Shown: positions 47,200-58,686, counted from the stretch's first letter. The stretch: 64,000 nucleotides of DNA from Massilia sp. CFBP 13721 (GCF_014842025.1 NZ_JACYUY010000003.1:212051-276050), one strand, 5' to 3'. The notes: generated by a model not told the origin, from the sequence alone. Numbers and translations are program-made.

Positions 47200-48293
47200 T
47201 GCTTTTCTTTGTTCTTATTGGCTAGTTGCTCGAGTACGTCCGCAATTTCCTGGTTCGCGTTGCGCTTGCCGACGCCGCGCGCGGCCTGCGCCATCGCCAG
47301 GCAATTCGCGCGGCTGGTTCCTTGCAGCAGTTCGGCCACCCGCTGCGCCGACAAGTCGCCCTGCGCCAGGTGGATTGCCGCTTGCTGTTTGTCCATCCAG
47401 ACCGCGTTGTCGCGCTGGTGGCTGGTCGTGCTGGCGACGAACGGCACCAGCACGCTGGCCACGCCGGCCGCCGTCAGCTCCGACACGGTGATCGCGCCGG
47501 CGCGGCAGATGACCAGGTCGGCCTGCGCATACGCAGCCGCCATGTCGTCGATGAAGTCGACCACGTTCGCTTCCACGCCGGCCTGTTTATAAGCCATGCG
47601 CAAGGCGTCGATGTTCTTCTTGCCCGACTGGTGGGTCACCAGCGGACGCACGTTGGCGTCGATCAGTCTAAGGGCCGCCGGTACGCTGTCGTTCAAGACT
47701 TTCGCGCCCAGGCTGCCGCCGACGACCAGCACCCGCAAGGGGCCGCTGCGGCCGGCGAAGCGCTCGGCCGGCAGCGGCAGGTCGAGGATGGCCTGGCGTA
47801 CCGGATTGCCGGTGACGACCGCCTTGCCCGCGGCATTGCCGAAGTCGGCCGGGAAGCCGAACAGCACGCGGCTCGCCAGCGGGGTCAAGGTCTTGTTCGA
47901 CAACAGCAGGGCCGCGTCGGCATTCACCAGCGCCAGCGGAATGCCGCGCGTACGCGCCATCATCCCGCCCGGCACGGTGACGTAGCCGCCCATGCCCAGC
48001 ACGACGTCGGGCTTCCTCTTGCCGAGGTAGCGCAGGCAGGCCGCGAACGAGGCCGCCATCTTGAAGGCGCCGCTGATCGTGTGCTTGATCCCCTTGCCGC
48101 GCAGGCCGGCGAAGTCGATGGTGTCCATCTCGATGCCGTGCTTCGGCACGAACTCGCGTTCCATGCCGTGCGCGGTGCCGAGCCAGGTGACGGTCCAGCC
48201 GCGCTCGCGCATGGTCTGGGCGATCGCCACGCCGGGGAAGATGTGGCCGCCGGTGCCGGCGGCCATGATCATCAGCTGTTTTGGTGTCTTCAT
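47196..48293 (-). CDS. murG: UDP-GlcNAc transferase MurG
   Basis: 365-aa GT-B glycosyltransferase on the inner face of the membrane; converts lipid I to lipid II. Motifs: [15 protein letters not shown] near residues 11-25, [11 protein letters not shown] near 100 and [13 protein letters not shown] near 190, and [11 protein letters not shown] in the nucleotide domain. Overlaps ftsW and murC by 4 nt. Confidence 0.97.
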   Translation of the reverse strand: MKTPKQLMIMAAGTGGHIFPGVAIAQTMRERGWTVTWLGTAHGMEREFVPKHGIEMDTIDFAGLRGKGIKHTISGAFKMAASFAACLRYLGKRKPDVVLGMGGYVTVPGGMMARTRGIPLALVNADAALLLSNKTLTPLASRVLFGFPADFGNAAGKAVVTGNPVRQAILDLPLPAERFAGRSGPLRVLVVGGSLGAKVLNDSVPAALRLIDANVRPLVTHQSGKKNIDALRMAYKQAGVEANVVDFIDDMAAAYAQADLVICRAGAITVSELTAAGVASVLVPFVASTTSHQRDNAVWMDKQQAAIHLAQGDLSAQRVAELLQGTSRANCLAMAQAARGVGKRNANQEIADVLEQLANKNKEKQ

Positions 48294-49510
48294 TTCACCC
48301 GCCCTCCACGCATCTGGATGCGGTTCTCGTAATCGATGCGCAGCAGGATCGCCAGGCCGATGCAGTTGATGACCACGCCCGAACCGCCATAGCTCATCAG
48401 CGGCAAGGTGAGGCCCTTGGTCGGCAGCAGGCCCAGGTTCACGCCCATGTTGATGAAGGTTTGCACGCCGATCCAGATGCCGATGCCCTTGGCGGCGAGG
48501 CCGGCGAAGAACTGGTCGAGCGCGATCGCCTGGCGGCCGATGTCGAAGGCGCGTTTGACCAGCCAGTAGAACAGCCCCAGCGTCACCAGCACGCCGACCA
48601 GGCCGAGCTCTTCGCCGATCACGGCCATGATGAAGTCGGTGTGGGCTTCCGGCAGGTAGTGCAGTTTTTCCACGCTGTTGCCGAGGCCGACGCCGGCGAT
48701 CTCGCCACGGCCAAAGGCGATCAGCGAGTGCGTCAACTGGTACGCCTTATCGAGCGCATTGTCTTCCTGCCACGGGTCGAGGTAGGCGAACATGCGCGCG
48801 CGCCGGAACGGCGACAGTGCGATGATCGAAGTAAAAATCACGACCAGGATCGCGCCGATGCCGCCGAACCAGATCATGTTGAAGCCGCCCAGGAACAGGA
48901 TGCCCATGGCGATGCAGACGATGACGCCGAATGCACCCAGGTCGGGCTCGAGCAGCAGCAGCATGCCGACCACGCCGATCGCCGCCGCCATCGGCATGAA
49001 GCCCTTGGTCAGCTTGTGCATGTACTGCTGCTTGCGCACCGTGAAGTCGGCCGCGTACAGCACCGCGACGATCTTCATCATCTCGGACGGCTGCAGGTTG
49101 AACACCTTTAAAGACAACCAGCGCCGCGCGCCGTTCACCACCACGCCGACGCCCGGAATCAGCACCAGCATCAGCAGGATCAGGGTGCCGACGAACATCA
49201 GCGGCGCCAGCTTTTGCAGCGTGGCGACGGGAACGCGGAAGGTGACGTAACCGGCCAGGATCGCGGCCCCGATAAAGGCCATCTGGCGGAACAGGAAGTA
49301 TTCGTGGCGCCCTTCCAGGTAAGAGAACTTGGGCGAATCGGGCAGCGCGATCGAAGCCGAATACACCATCACCATCCCGAACAGCATCAGGATCAGCGTG
49401 ACCCAGACCAGCGGCTGGTCGTAGTCCATCATCTTCGAGGGACGCGCGCGCTCGGCGACGGCGTCCTTGTCCTTGGCCGGCGAAAATTTAAAAGGGATCT
49501 GGAAGGCCAT
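48290..49510 (-). CDS. ftsW: Septal peptidoglycan glycosyltransferase FtsW
   Basis: 406-aa SEDS protein with about ten TM helices; polymerises lipid II at the septum together with FtsI. Seen: [21 protein letters not shown] at TM1, the SEDS motif region [18 protein letters not shown], and [18 protein letters not shown] near the end. The ATG at 49510 shares one base with the murD TGA. In-frame upstream codons lie inside murD and are ignored. Cytoplasmic N-terminus is long and Lys-rich. Confidence 0.95.
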   Translation of the reverse strand: MAFQIPFKFSPAKDKDAVAERARPSKMMDYDQPLVWVTLILMLFGMVMVYSASIALPDSPKFSYLEGRHEYFLFRQMAFIGAAILAGYVTFRVPVATLQKLAPLMFVGTLILLMLVLIPGVGVVVNGARRWLSLKVFNLQPSEMMKIVAVLYAADFTVRKQQYMHKLTKGFMPMAAAIGVVGMLLLLEPDLGAFGVIVCIAMGILFLGGFNMIWFGGIGAILVVIFTSIIALSPFRRARMFAYLDPWQEDNALDKAYQLTHSLIAFGRGEIAGVGLGNSVEKLHYLPEAHTDFIMAVIGEELGLVGVLVTLGLFYWLVKRAFDIGRQAIALDQFFAGLAAKGIGIWIGVQTFINMGVNLGLLPTKGLTLPLMSYGGSGVVINCIGLAILLRIDYENRIQMRGGRVK

Positions 49511-51009
49511 CAGAGCTCCATCCCCTTGTCGAGCGCAATCTCGCGCACGGTGTCGACGAACACCTGCGCGCGGTGCGCGTAATTGGTGAACATGTCGAGG
49601 CTGGCGCAGGCGGGAGACAGCAGCACGCTGTCGCCGGCGCGCGCCAGGCCGGCCGCGCGGCGCACGGCGCGCGGCAGGTCGTCGAGGTCGAAGCACGGCA
49701 CGCCGGACGGTTCGATCGCCGCTTTCAAGGCCGGCGCATCTTTCCCGATCAGCAGCACGGCGCGCACGTAGCGCGACACCGGCTCGGCCAGCGGAGCGAA
49801 ATCCTGGCCCTTGCCGTCGCCGCCGGCGATCAAGAGGATCTGCTGGTCTTCGCCCGTAAAGGCTTTGCCGAGACCGTGCAAGGCGGCCACCGTGGCGCCG
49901 ACGTTCGTGCCCTTGCTGTCGTCGTAGTAATCGATGCCGTCGATGGTGGCGACCAGTTCGACGCGGTGCGGTTCGCCCGCGTATTCGCGCAAGCCGTACA
50001 GCAAGGGCGCGAGCGGCAGGCCGGCGGCGCGGCACAGGGCCAGCGCGGCCAGCGCGTTCGACGCATTGTGCAGGCCGCGGATCTTGAGCGCATCGGCCGG
50101 CATCAAGCGGTTCAAGCCGATCTCGACCGGCTCCGCGACTTCGCCTTTTTTAAGCTTTTTCTCGCTCGCTTCGCCGGCGACCGCATTCGCCAGCCACAGC
50201 ACGCCGCGCTCGTTGACAAGGCCGAAGCTGCCCGCTTCCTGCGGTTCGCCGGTGCCGAAGGTGATCTGCGCGACGCCAGGCGCGGCCATGCCCATGACGA
50301 TGGCGTCGTCGCGGTTCAGCACGCGCGTGGTGTTGTGGCCGAAGATGCGCGCCTTGTCCGCCGCGTAGGCCGCCATGTCGCCATGCCAGTCGAGGTGGTC
50401 CTGGGTAATGTTCAGCACCGTGGCCGCGTCGGCGTCCAGGCTGAAAGTGGTGTGCAGCTGGAAGCTGGACAGTTCCAGCACCCAGGCTTGCGGCAGCTTG
50501 TCGTCAGCGAGCGCTTCGCGCAGCACGTCGAGCGCCGCCGGGCTGATGTTGCCGGCCACGCGCGTGTCGAAACCGGCGCGGCGGCACAGCAGGCCGGTGA
50601 GACTGGTCACCGTGGTCTTGCCGTTGGTGCCGGTAATGGCGATGACTTTCGGCGCATAGCCGCGTTCCGCCTTCAGGGCAGCCAGCGCCTGCGCGAACAG
50701 TTCGATTTCGCCCCAGACGGGGATGTTCCCTGCCTGGGCGGCCGGCACGATGGCGGCCAGTTCCTTGTTCGGCGCCAGGCCGGGGCTGACGGCGACGAAG
50801 TCGACGCCATCGACCAGCGCGGCGGTGAATGCACCACCGACGAATTCGGCATCCGCCACGGCGTCGCGCAGCGCACCGAGACGCTGCGGCTCGCCGCGCG
50901 TATCGGCCACGCGCACGCGCGCGCCGCAACGGGATAACCATTGCGCCATCGCGAGCCCGGATTCGCCGAGCCCCAATACCAGGGCGAGTTTGCCTTCGTA
51001 GTTCATCAA
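49510..51009 (-). CDS. murD: UDP-N-acetylmuramoylalanine-D-glutamate ligase
   Basis: 499-aa Mur ligase that adds D-Glu. ATP loop GTNGKTT at 127-133. N-terminal [15 protein letters not shown] matches MurD. The C-terminal [21 protein letters not shown] motif is the MurD form of the family. Somewhat longer than E. coli MurD (438 aa); the extra length lies in insertions around residues 255-300 ([17 protein letters not shown]), as is common in Burkholderiales. Overlaps mraY by 4 nt. Confidence 0.96.
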   Translation of the reverse strand: MMNYEGKLALVLGLGESGLAMAQWLSRCGARVRVADTRGEPQRLGALRDAVADAEFVGGAFTAALVDGVDFVAVSPGLAPNKELAAIVPAAQAGNIPVWGEIELFAQALAALKAERGYAPKVIAITGTNGKTTVTSLTGLLCRRAGFDTRVAGNISPAALDVLREALADDKLPQAWVLELSSFQLHTTFSLDADAATVLNITQDHLDWHGDMAAYAADKARIFGHNTTRVLNRDDAIVMGMAAPGVAQITFGTGEPQEAGSFGLVNERGVLWLANAVAGEASEKKLKKGEVAEPVEIGLNRLMPADALKIRGLHNASNALAALALCRAAGLPLAPLLYGLREYAGEPHRVELVATIDGIDYYDDSKGTNVGATVAALHGLGKAFTGEDQQILLIAGGDGKGQDFAPLAEPVSRYVRAVLLIGKDAPALKAAIEPSGVPCFDLDDLPRAVRRAAGLARAGDSVLLSPACASLDMFTNYAHRAQVFVDTVREIALDKGMEL

Positions 51010-52175
51010 CGCAGCTTCAAAGTGGACAGACCGACCAGCACCAGCACCATCGTGATAATCCAGAAGCGGACCACGACCTTGGTCTCCTTCCAGCCCTTTT
51101 GTTCAAAATGGTGGTGCAGCGGCGCCATCAGGAAGACGCGGCGGCCGGTGCCATAGCGCTTCTTCGTATATTTGAACCAGCTGACCTGGATGATCACCGA
51201 CAGGGTTTCGGCCACGAACACGCCGCCCATGATGAACAGGACGATTTCCTGCCGTACGATGACGGCGATGGTGCCGAGCGCGCCGCCGAGGGCCAGTGCG
51301 CCGACGTCGCCCATGAACATCTGTGCCGGATGCGCGTTGTACCAGAGGAAGGCCAGGCCCGCGCCCGCCATCGCGCCGCAAAAGATCAGCAGCTCGCCGG
51401 CGCCGGCGATGTGCGGGATGAACAGGTATTTCGAATAGGTCACGTTACCGGTGAGATAAGCGAACAGTCCCAGCGCGCCGCCCACCATCACGGTCGGCAT
51501 GATGGCCAGGCCGTCGAGGCCGTCGGTGAAATTCACCGCGTTCGAGGTGCCGACGATCACGCAATAGGTCAACGCGATGAAACCCCAGACGCCGAGCGGA
51601 TAGCTGATGGTCTTGAAGAACGGGACGATCAGGTCGGCCTTGGGCGGCAGGTCGAGCGAGAAGCCCGATTGCACCCAGGCCCAGAACAGCTGGCCGACCT
51701 GCCATGGCGTCGGCGCCGAGACCGAGAACGCCAGGTACAGCGACGCGGCGATGCCGATCAGCGACATCCAGAAGTATTTTTCGCGCGAGCGCATGCCTTC
51801 CGGGTCCTGGTAGACCACCTTGCGGTAGTCGTCGACCCAGCCGACGGCGCCGAAGCCGAGCGTGACGATCAGCACCGGCCAGATCAGGCGGTTCGACAGG
51901 TCGCACCACAAGAGCGTGGAAATCGCGATCGAAATGAGGATCAGCACGCCGCCCATGGTCGGGGTGCCGTGTTTTTTCAGGTGGGTCTGCGGACCCTGCG
52001 TGCGCACCGCCTGGCCGACCTTCATCTCGGTCAGCTTGCGGATGACGGCCGGGCCCGTGAACAGGCCGAGCGCGGTCGCGGTGATCGTGGCGAACACGGC
52101 ACGGAAGGTGATGAAGTTAAAGACACGCATGGGACCGATGTAGTCCTGCAGGTATTGTGCGAGCCAGAGAAGCAT
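51006..52175 (-). CDS. mraY: Phospho-MurNAc-pentapeptide transferase
   Basis: 389-aa integral membrane enzyme that links UDP-MurNAc-pentapeptide to undecaprenyl phosphate to give lipid I. Ten TM segments. Signatures: [14 protein letters not shown] near residue 67, [13 protein letters not shown] and [16 protein letters not shown] (here [16 protein letters not shown]), and [14 protein letters not shown] with the triple His. Starts one base after the murF stop overlap. Confidence 0.97.
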   Translation of the reverse strand: MLLWLAQYLQDYIGPMRVFNFITFRAVFATITATALGLFTGPAVIRKLTEMKVGQAVRTQGPQTHLKKHGTPTMGGVLILISIAISTLLWCDLSNRLIWPVLIVTLGFGAVGWVDDYRKVVYQDPEGMRSREKYFWMSLIGIAASLYLAFSVSAPTPWQVGQLFWAWVQSGFSLDLPPKADLIVPFFKTISYPLGVWGFIALTYCVIVGTSNAVNFTDGLDGLAIMPTVMVGGALGLFAYLTGNVTYSKYLFIPHIAGAGELLIFCGAMAGAGLAFLWYNAHPAQMFMGDVGALALGGALGTIAVIVRQEIVLFIMGGVFVAETLSVIIQVSWFKYTKKRYGTGRRVFLMAPLHHHFEQKGWKETKVVVRFWIITMVLVLVGLSTLKLR

Positions 52176-53557
52176 TAGTGGGCGTCCTTGCCAGTGTGTG
52201 TGGATCCGATCAGGTGAGCGACGACGCGTTCCATCTTCATGAAGCGCGAGCCTTTCACCAACACAGTTGCATCAGAATTGCCGCCCAGTGCCTTGTCCAG
52301 TGCTGCCAATACATCCTCAAACTGCTCAAAATGTTCGTGTTGCTGTGAACCGCCGTGCGTCACTACGTGACGCGACAGTTCACCCGTCGCCAGCACCGTC
52401 TCGATGCCGCGGCTGTGCGCATATGCGCCAATCTCTTCGTGGAACTCGCGTCCCTGCGTGCCGACTTCGCCCATGTCGCCCACCACCAGGATGCGCGGGG
52501 CCGGGTAACTCGCCAGCACGTCGATCGCGGCGCGCATCGAATCCGGATTGGCGTTATAGGTGTCGTCGATCACCAGTGCGCCATTCGCGGCCTGCTTGCG
52601 CTGCAGGCGGCCGCCCACCGGCGCAAAGGCTTCCAGGCCGCGCACGATCACGTCATGCTCGATGCCTGCCGCCAGCGCGCAGGCAATCGCGGCCAGCGCG
52701 TTGCGCACATTGTGCTCGCCGGCCGCCGCCAGTGTCAGGTCAAATGCGCCACCGGGGACTGTCACTTTCAAATTGTTACCGAATCCGCTGCTGACGTACA
52801 ACGCGTGCACGTCGCAGGCGTCGTTCAAGCCGAACGTCAGGCTGCGGCAATGCGACGCCAGCCCCTGCCACAGCGCCGTATACGTATCGTCGCCCGGATA
52901 GACGGCAACGCCGTCGGCCGGCAAGGCGGCGAACACCGAGCCGTTTTCCTGCGCCACCGCTTCCACCGTGTGCATGAATTCCTGGTGTTCGCGCTGGGCG
53001 TTGTTGACCATGGCGACCGTCGGCTGGGCGATCGCCGCCAGCCGTGCGATCTCGCCCGGATGGTTCATGCCCAGTTCGACCACGGCGGCGCGGTGCGCGG
53101 CTTCCAGGCGCATCAGCGTCAGCGGTACGCCGATCTCGTTGTTCAGGTTTCCTTGCGTGGCGAGGCGCGCCTGTTCGCCGAACGCGGCGGCCAGGATCGC
53201 CGCGATCATTTCCTTGACGGTCGTCTTGCCGTTGCTGCCGGTGACGCCGATGACGGGAATCGCATACTGCCGGCGCCACCCATTCGCGATCTGGCCCAGC
53301 GCGCTCAAGGTATTCGGCACCACGATCGCCGGCAAGGTCCAGTCCTCCGGCAGGCGCTCGGCCACCACCGCGGCGGCGCCATTGGCGGCCACCTGCGGCA
53401 GGAAGTCGTGGGCGTCGAAGGTCTCGCCGCGCAATGCGACGAACAGCGCGCCGGCATTCGCCGTACGGCTGTCGGTCGAGACCTTGTCGAAGCTGGCATC
53501 GGCAGTCATCTGCGAGCCGGGCATCGACGCGATCAATTGGGCGAGCGTACCGCGCAT
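52175..53557 (-). CDS. murF: UDP-MurNAc-tripeptide-D-alanyl-D-alanine ligase
   Basis: 460-aa Mur ligase adding D-Ala-D-Ala. ATP loop GSNGKTT at 107-113 followed by VKEMIA, the MurF form. [18 protein letters not shown] is the MurF marker. Its stop shares a base with the mraY start; it follows murE by 3 nt. Confidence 0.97.
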   Translation of the reverse strand: MRGTLAQLIASMPGSQMTADASFDKVSTDSRTANAGALFVALRGETFDAHDFLPQVAANGAAAVVAERLPEDWTLPAIVVPNTLSALGQIANGWRRQYAIPVIGVTGSNGKTTVKEMIAAILAAAFGEQARLATQGNLNNEIGVPLTLMRLEAAHRAAVVELGMNHPGEIARLAAIAQPTVAMVNNAQREHQEFMHTVEAVAQENGSVFAALPADGVAVYPGDDTYTALWQGLASHCRSLTFGLNDACDVHALYVSSGFGNNLKVTVPGGAFDLTLAAAGEHNVRNALAAIACALAAGIEHDVIVRGLEAFAPVGGRLQRKQAANGALVIDDTYNANPDSMRAAIDVLASYPAPRILVVGDMGEVGTQGREFHEEIGAYAHSRGIETVLATGELSRHVVTHGGSQQHEHFEQFEDVLAALDKALGGNSDATVLVKGSRFMKMERVVAHLIGSTHTGKDAH

Positions 53558-53560
53558 ATC

Positions 53561-55108
53561 TTAATTAGTCCTCATCATGGTGAGCCGCGCGCTCAAGGCC
53601 AGCGCGGCATGGTCGGCGTCGGAAAACGGCAGCTTCTTGCCTTTGATTTCCTGGTAGGGTTCGTGGCCCTTCCCGGCCAGCAGGATCACGTCCTGCCTGT
53701 TCGCCTGCTTGACGGCGGCCAGGATCGCAGTCGCCCGGTCTTCGATCGCCTGGTGCGGCGCACCGGCCGCGTCCATGCCCGCGACGATCTGGGCGATGAT
53801 CGCATTCGGTTCTTCGCTGCGCGGGTTGTCGCTGGTGACGATGACCTGGTCGGCAGCTTGTGCGATGGCGCCCATCTGCGGACGCTTGCCCGGGTCGCGG
53901 TCGCCGCCGCAGCCGAACACGCACCACAGCTGGCCGCCGCGTTCCGTCGCCACCTGGCGCAGCGCGGCCAGCGTTTTCTCGAGCGCGTCCGGCGTATGCG
54001 CGTAGTCGATCACGACCAGCGGCGCATCCTGGCCGCCGACCTGCTGCATGCGGCCCGGGGCCGGCTGCAAGGCTTCGATCGCTTCGACCGCGTTTTTCAA
54101 CTCGACGCCCTTGGCCAGCAACGCGCCCAGTACCGCCAGCGCATTGCTGATGTTGAAGTGGCCCACCAGCTGGGTCTTCACCAGCAGGGAACCCTGGGGC
54201 GCTTCGAGCTGGAATTCGCTCCCTGCCGGACGGCTGCGTTTATTCGACGCGCGCAGGATGTTCACGCCGTCGATCGGCGGCTGGGTGGCGGCATCATTCA
54301 GCGTATAGCCGGTGATCGCCAGCGCGGGATTCGTCGCGCGCAGGTGCGCCACCAGGCGCTGGCCGGCCGGATCGTCGAGGTTGATGACGGCGGTCTGCAA
54401 ATCCGGCCATTCGAACAGGGTGATCTTGGCCGCCTCATAGGTCGCCATGTCGCCGTGGTAGTCGAGGTGGTCGCGTGTCAGGTTCGTAAAAATCGCGACG
54501 TCGAAATGCAGGCCGGCCAGGCGCCCTTCGACCAGGCCGATCGACGACACTTCGATCGCCAGCGAACGCGCCCGCGCTTCGCGCACGGCCGCCAGGCGGC
54601 TGGCAAGCAGCACAGCGTCGGGCGTGGTGTAGCCGGTGACGTCGAATTCCGGTTCGCCGCGGCCCTTGTACATGGCCACGCCCAAGGTGCCGATGACGGC
54701 GGCGGTGTCGCCAAGGCGGGCAAAGGCCTGACCCAGCCAGACCGCGCATGAAGTCTTGCCGTTGGTGCCGGTGACGCCGAAAGTGAACATGTCGGCATCG
54801 GGCTGGCCGAGGACGGCATGCGCGATCAAACCGGCCTGCAGTTTCAGGTTCGGCACCGCCAGGTGCGGCACCGCGATGGCCTCGCCCCAGGCGAAATCGC
54901 GTTCTTCATGGACGACGGCGACGGCACCATTCGCCACCGCTTGCGCGATGAAGCGGCGCCCGTCCGCGGTTTCGCCGGGATAGGCAAAGAAGACGTCGCC
55001 CGGCGTCACCTGGCGCGAATCGGAAACGAGCCTGCCGCCCGGGGCGGCGGCAACGATCCAGCGCGCGGCGTCGCGCTGGCGGCTTTCGAGCTGGCTGAGC
55101 GCCATCAC
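53561..55108 (-). CDS. murE: UDP-MurNAc-L-alanyl-D-glutamate-meso-DAP ligase
   Basis: 515-aa Mur ligase. ATP loop GTNGKTS at 114-120. TSDNPRSEEP contains the DNPR motif that selects meso-diaminopimelate rather than lysine. VIDYAHTPDALEKTL is typical of MurE. Two ATG codons at the start; the second would shorten it by one residue. Overlaps ftsI by 4 nt. Confidence 0.97.
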   Translation of the reverse strand: MMALSQLESRQRDAARWIVAAAPGGRLVSDSRQVTPGDVFFAYPGETADGRRFIAQAVANGAVAVVHEERDFAWGEAIAVPHLAVPNLKLQAGLIAHAVLGQPDADMFTFGVTGTNGKTSCAVWLGQAFARLGDTAAVIGTLGVAMYKGRGEPEFDVTGYTTPDAVLLASRLAAVREARARSLAIEVSSIGLVEGRLAGLHFDVAIFTNLTRDHLDYHGDMATYEAAKITLFEWPDLQTAVINLDDPAGQRLVAHLRATNPALAITGYTLNDAATQPPIDGVNILRASNKRSRPAGSEFQLEAPQGSLLVKTQLVGHFNISNALAVLGALLAKGVELKNAVEAIEALQPAPGRMQQVGGQDAPLVVIDYAHTPDALEKTLAALRQVATERGGQLWCVFGCGGDRDPGKRPQMGAIAQAADQVIVTSDNPRSEEPNAIIAQIVAGMDAAGAPHQAIEDRATAILAAVKQANRQDVILLAGKGHEPYQEIKGKKLPFSDADHAALALSARLTMMRTN

Positions 55109-56880
55109 AAACTCTCCTCGAGTGGTTCTTCCGGAATGATGATGTCGGTCACCGACGAATCGGGCGCGATGTTGGCGGCGCGCAGCGCGTTGGCTGCCAG
55201 GTCCGCGGCGGTCGGCGCCGCGACGCTGCCGCCGGTGCGCAGTGCGCCGCGCGGGTTGTCGATCATGACCGCGATGATGAAGCGCGGCTTGGACATCGGC
55301 GCGATGCCGACGAAGTAGCCGATGTTGTCGGTGCGCGAATAACGGCCGTTGACGATCTTTTCGGCGGTGCCGGTCTTGCCGCCGACGCGGTAGCCGGGCA
55401 CCTGGGCTTTTGATGCCGTGCCTTCCGGGCCGACCACCGATTCGAGCATGGTGCGCACTTGCGCCGCCGTCTTCGGCGAAATCACCTGCTGGCCGACCGG
55501 CTCTTCGTTCACTTTCACGAACGAGAGCGGGATGATGTCGCCGTTACGGGCGAAGATCATGTACGAGCGCGCCATCTGCAGCAGCGACACCGACAGGCCA
55601 TGGCCGAAGGCCATGTTCGCGTATTCGATCGGCTTCCACGACTTCCATGGACGCACGCGGCCGGCGGTCGGGCCGGGGAAGCCGAAACGCGGCGCTTGGC
55701 CGTAACCGAGCTTGGTGTACATCTCCCACATTTCCTGCGCCGGGATCATCTGCGAGATTTTCACGACGCCGATGTTCGACGACTTCTGGATGATGCCGCC
55801 GACGGTGCGCACGCCGTAGTTGTGGGTGTCGCGGATGCGTTTGCCGGTCACCATCATGAAGCCGGGCGAGGTATCGAACACGGTGTTCGGGGTGATGCGC
55901 TTGGTTTCCAGGCCGAGCGCCACGGTCACCGGCTTGATCGTCGAGCCGGGTTCGAAGGTATCGGTGATGACGCGGTTGCGCAGCTGGGCGCCGGTGAGGT
56001 TGCGGCGGTCGTTCGGGTTGTAGCTCGGGTAGTTGGCCATGGCCAGCACTTCGCCGGTCTGCACGTCGAGCACGACGGCGCCGCCGGCCTGGGCGTTGAA
56101 TTTTTCCACTGCGTTCTTGACGCTGGTGAAGGCGATGTACTGCAGCTTGGAATCCACCGACAGCGTCAGGTCCTTGCCGTCGTGCGGCTCGCGCGAATAG
56201 CCGAGGTCTTCGACGATGCGGCCCAGGCGGTCCTTGATCACGCGGCGGCTGCCGGGCGCGCCGACCAGCGACTTTTGCTGCGCCAGCTCCATGCCTTCCT
56301 GGCCGACGTCTTCGACGTTGGTGAAGCCGACCATGTGGGTCATGACTTCGCCCTGCGGATAGAAACGCTTGTATTCCTTGCGCGTGTCGAGGCCCGTGAT
56401 CTTCAGTTTTTCGATCCTGGCGATGACGTCCATCTCGACCTGGCGCTTCAGGTAGACGAAGGTGCGGTCCGAGTCGAGCTTCTTGCGCAGTTCCGCTTCC
56501 GGCATCTCGAGCAGGCCGGCCAGTGCGGTCAGCTTTTCCGGCGGCGAAGCCAGCACGTCTTCGGGAATCGCCCACACGGCTTTCACCGGCAGCGAGGAGG
56601 CCAGTACCTGGCCGTTGCGGTCCATGATCTTGCCGCGCGTGGCCGGCAGTTCGAGCGTGCGCTCGTAGCGGCTCTTGCCCTGCTTTTGCAGGAACTGGGT
56701 CGACATGCCCTGCAGCCAGAGCGCGCGCAGGCCGAGCGCGGCAAAGGCCGCGAACAGCACGAACAGCATCACGCGCGAGCGCCAGTCAGGCAGGCGCACG
56801 GCCAGCACCGGGCTCTTGGAAAAAGCCATGCCCTTGGCGGCGGCGACGCGCCCGGTGGTGAACGGCTTGTCGCGCTTCAT
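55105..56880 (-). CDS. ftsI: Peptidoglycan transpeptidase FtsI (PBP3)
   Basis: 591-aa class B penicillin-binding protein for septal cross-linking. TM at about 36-56, pedestal domain 70-230, transpeptidase domain with Ser313-Thr-Ile-Lys316 (FEPGSTIKPVT), SSN at 367-369 and KTG at 502-504. The tail ends in IIIPEEPLEESL. Overlaps ftsL and murE by 4 nt each. Works with FtsW, whose gene is in the same operon. Confidence 0.97.
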   Translation of the reverse strand: MKRDKPFTTGRVAAAKGMAFSKSPVLAVRLPDWRSRVMLFVLFAAFAALGLRALWLQGMSTQFLQKQGKSRYERTLELPATRGKIMDRNGQVLASSLPVKAVWAIPEDVLASPPEKLTALAGLLEMPEAELRKKLDSDRTFVYLKRQVEMDVIARIEKLKITGLDTRKEYKRFYPQGEVMTHMVGFTNVEDVGQEGMELAQQKSLVGAPGSRRVIKDRLGRIVEDLGYSREPHDGKDLTLSVDSKLQYIAFTSVKNAVEKFNAQAGGAVVLDVQTGEVLAMANYPSYNPNDRRNLTGAQLRNRVITDTFEPGSTIKPVTVALGLETKRITPNTVFDTSPGFMMVTGKRIRDTHNYGVRTVGGIIQKSSNIGVVKISQMIPAQEMWEMYTKLGYGQAPRFGFPGPTAGRVRPWKSWKPIEYANMAFGHGLSVSLLQMARSYMIFARNGDIIPLSFVKVNEEPVGQQVISPKTAAQVRTMLESVVGPEGTASKAQVPGYRVGGKTGTAEKIVNGRYSRTDNIGYFVGIAPMSKPRFIIAVMIDNPRGALRTGGSVAAPTAADLAANALRAANIAPDSSVTDIIIPEEPLEESL

Positions 56881-57152
56881 CGCACGCCCTCCGTCGTCAG
56901 GTACTGGGTGCGGGCCGGGGTCAGCGGTGTCATGTTCAGGTTGGTGCGGGCGATCTGCTCGATGCGTTCGTTCTTGCCGAGCGTGGACTGGTCCAGTTGC
57001 AGCTGGGCCCAGTCGATGTCGAGCTGGCGGCCGGTCTGCTGCAGGCGCTCGAGCTCGACGAATAAATGGCGCGCCTGGTAGCGCGCGTTAACCAGGGTCA
57101 GGCCGCAGGCGATCAGGCCGGCAGCCAGCACGATGTTGAGCTTGTTGCTCAT
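56877..57152 (-). CDS. ftsL: Cell division protein FtsL
   Basis: 91-aa bitopic protein; partner of FtsB and FtsQ in the divisome. One TM at 4-22 ([19 protein letters not shown]), then a periplasmic coiled coil (residues 25-75, heptad Leu/Ile pattern) with [20 protein letters not shown]. Sequence is poorly conserved in general, and the call rests on size, topology and the position between rsmH and ftsI. Confidence 0.93.
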   Translation of the reverse strand: MSNKLNIVLAAGLIACGLTLVNARYQARHLFVELERLQQTGRQLDIDWAQLQLDQSTLGKNERIEQIARTNLNMTPLTPARTQYLTTEGVR

Positions 57153-58123
57153 TTAGCCGCGCCCTTCGAAGCATCCTCGATGCGCTCCGCCACGCGCAGC
57201 ACCGCCGAGCGGGCGCGCGGGTTGGCGGACACTTCCTCATCCGACGGCTTGATCTTGGCGATCAGCTTCATCTGCGGCTGCGGCAGGTCGACGGCGCGGA
57301 TCGGCAGGCGCCGGTCCGGCTGCGCCACCTTGGCTTTGCTGGCGAAAAACTGCTTGACCATGCGGTCTTCGAGCGAGTGGAAGCTGATTACCGACATGCG
57401 CGAGCCGGGCGCGAGCATGGCGTAGGCAGCCGTCAGCCCTGCTTCGAGGTCCTCAAGCTCTTTATTGACGAAAATCCGGATAGCTTGAAAGGTGCGGGTG
57501 GCCGGATCCTTGCCTTTTTCCCGAGTCTTGACCGCGTCTGCCACGATTGCGGCAAGCTGGCGTGTGCTTGAAATTGGCTCGACTGCCCGGCGAGCAACAA
57601 TCGCCTTTGCAATCTGAAAAGCAAACCGTTCTTCCCCATAATCACGTATAACCTTTTCCAGTTGTTGTTCGGTCGCCGTGGCTACCCATTCGGCGGCCGA
57701 GAGTCCGCGTGTCGTGTCCATCCGCATGTCGAGCGGGCCATCGTTGCGGAAGCTGAAGCCGCGCGTGGCGTCGTCGACCTGGGGCGATGAAATACCGAGA
57801 TCGAGCAGGATGCCGTCCACGTGCAGCACGCCCTGGGCGGCGAGTGCCGTGCCCATGGTGGCGAAGCTGTCGTGGACGATCGAAAAGCGTGGATCGGCGA
57901 TCTGCTGCGCGGTGGCGATCGCCATCGGGTCCTTGTCGAAGGCGACCAGGCGGCCATTCGGACCCAGGCGCGACAGCAGCAGGCGGCTGTGGCCGCCGCG
58001 GCCGAAGGTGCCGTCGATATAGACGCCGTCGGCGCGGGCGCCGGCCAGGTCGAGCGCGTCGACCGCTTCGTCAAGCAGTACCGTGCGATGCAGCAGTTCG
58101 GGCACCGGAGTGTCAATCGTCAT
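57149..58123 (-). CDS. rsmH: 16S rRNA m4C1402 methyltransferase
   Basis: 324-aa SAM-dependent enzyme (MraW) that methylates C1402 of 16S rRNA. SAM motif [16 protein letters not shown], then AFDKDPMAI and [19 protein letters not shown]. The ATG at 58123 was chosen because relatives start with this segment; upstream in-frame codons run through the mraZ end. A stretch of 87 codons (57425-57685) uses about as many A/T- as G/C-ending codons, unlike the strongly GC-ending flanks, although the protein sequence there is normal. Overlaps ftsL by 4 nt; 7 nt after mraZ. Confidence 0.96.
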   Translation of the reverse strand: MTIDTPVPELLHRTVLLDEAVDALDLAGARADGVYIDGTFGRGGHSRLLLSRLGPNGRLVAFDKDPMAIATAQQIADPRFSIVHDSFATMGTALAAQGVLHVDGILLDLGISSPQVDDATRGFSFRNDGPLDMRMDTTRGLSAAEWVATATEQQLEKVIRDYGEERFAFQIAKAIVARRAVEPISSTRQLAAIVADAVKTREKGKDPATRTFQAIRIFVNKELEDLEAGLTAAYAMLAPGSRMSVISFHSLEDRMVKQFFASKAKVAQPDRRLPIRAVDLPQPQMKLIAKIKPSDEEVSANPRARSAVLRVAERIEDASKGAAK

Positions 58124-58130
58124 CCGTGCC

Positions 58131-58559
58131 TCAGAAAGAGAAATTGGAGAGTACATCGGGCATGCCGCCGGCAACGGCGGATGCTTCATCTTCGGCCAGC
58201 TTGGCGGCATCCCAGATCTCGAAGTGGCTGCCCATGCCGAGCATCATCACTTCTTTTTCCAGGCCGACAGCGGCACGCAGTTCGGGAGAAATCAGGACAC
58301 GGCCGGCGCTGTCCATCTCGACATCGCTGGCGTTACCGAGGAAAATGCGCTGCCAGGCGCGCGCCGACATGGGCCAGGCGGCGATCTGGTCGCGGTGGGT
58401 TTCCCACACGGGACGCGGGAAAAACAACAGGCAGCCGTGCGGGTGGCGCGTGAGCGTGAGGCGGCCTTCGCATTGCAGCGCGAGGGCGTCACGGTGCTTT
58501 GCCGGAATCGACATCCGGCCTTTCGCATCGAGATTGATCGCTGACGCGCCTTGAAACAC
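58131..58559 (-). CDS. mraZ: Transcriptional regulator MraZ
   Basis: 142-aa DNA-binding protein with two AbrB-like SpoVT repeats that represses the dcw promoter in E. coli. Motifs: [19 protein letters not shown] (first repeat) and [19 protein letters not shown] (second), each with the family DxxGR core. The ring-shaped oligomer binds short direct repeats, present 61-100 bp upstream. First gene of the dcw cluster. Confidence 0.95.
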   Translation of the reverse strand: MFQGASAINLDAKGRMSIPAKHRDALALQCEGRLTLTRHPHGCLLFFPRPVWETHRDQIAAWPMSARAWQRIFLGNASDVEMDSAGRVLISPELRAAVGLEKEVMMLGMGSHFEIWDAAKLAEDEASAVAGGMPDVLSNFSF

Positions 58560-58619
58560 GCTTTTACCTAGCTTTGGAGAGTTATCAGTTTAGTTGTATT
58601 AGGCGCCGGGAGAATCTAT

Positions 58620-58686
58620 TTTCTCCCACAAAACTGCACTTTTTCACACCGTTTCCCACTTTAGAGGAAGCGTTGTTACTGGTCAA
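58620..58686 (-). promoter_or_regulatory. dcw promoter with four MraZ boxes
   Basis: On the minus strand TTGACC (58681-58686), a 17-bp spacer and TAAAGT (58658-58663) form a good sigma-70 promoter. Starting in the last base pairs of the -10, four units of exactly 10 bp follow: GTGGGAAACG, GTGTGAAAAA, GTGCAGTTTT, GTGGGAGAAA (58659 down to 58620). They match the 10-bp period of TGGGN repeats bound by MraZ. Binding would cover the start point and block the cluster. Confidence 0.8.
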
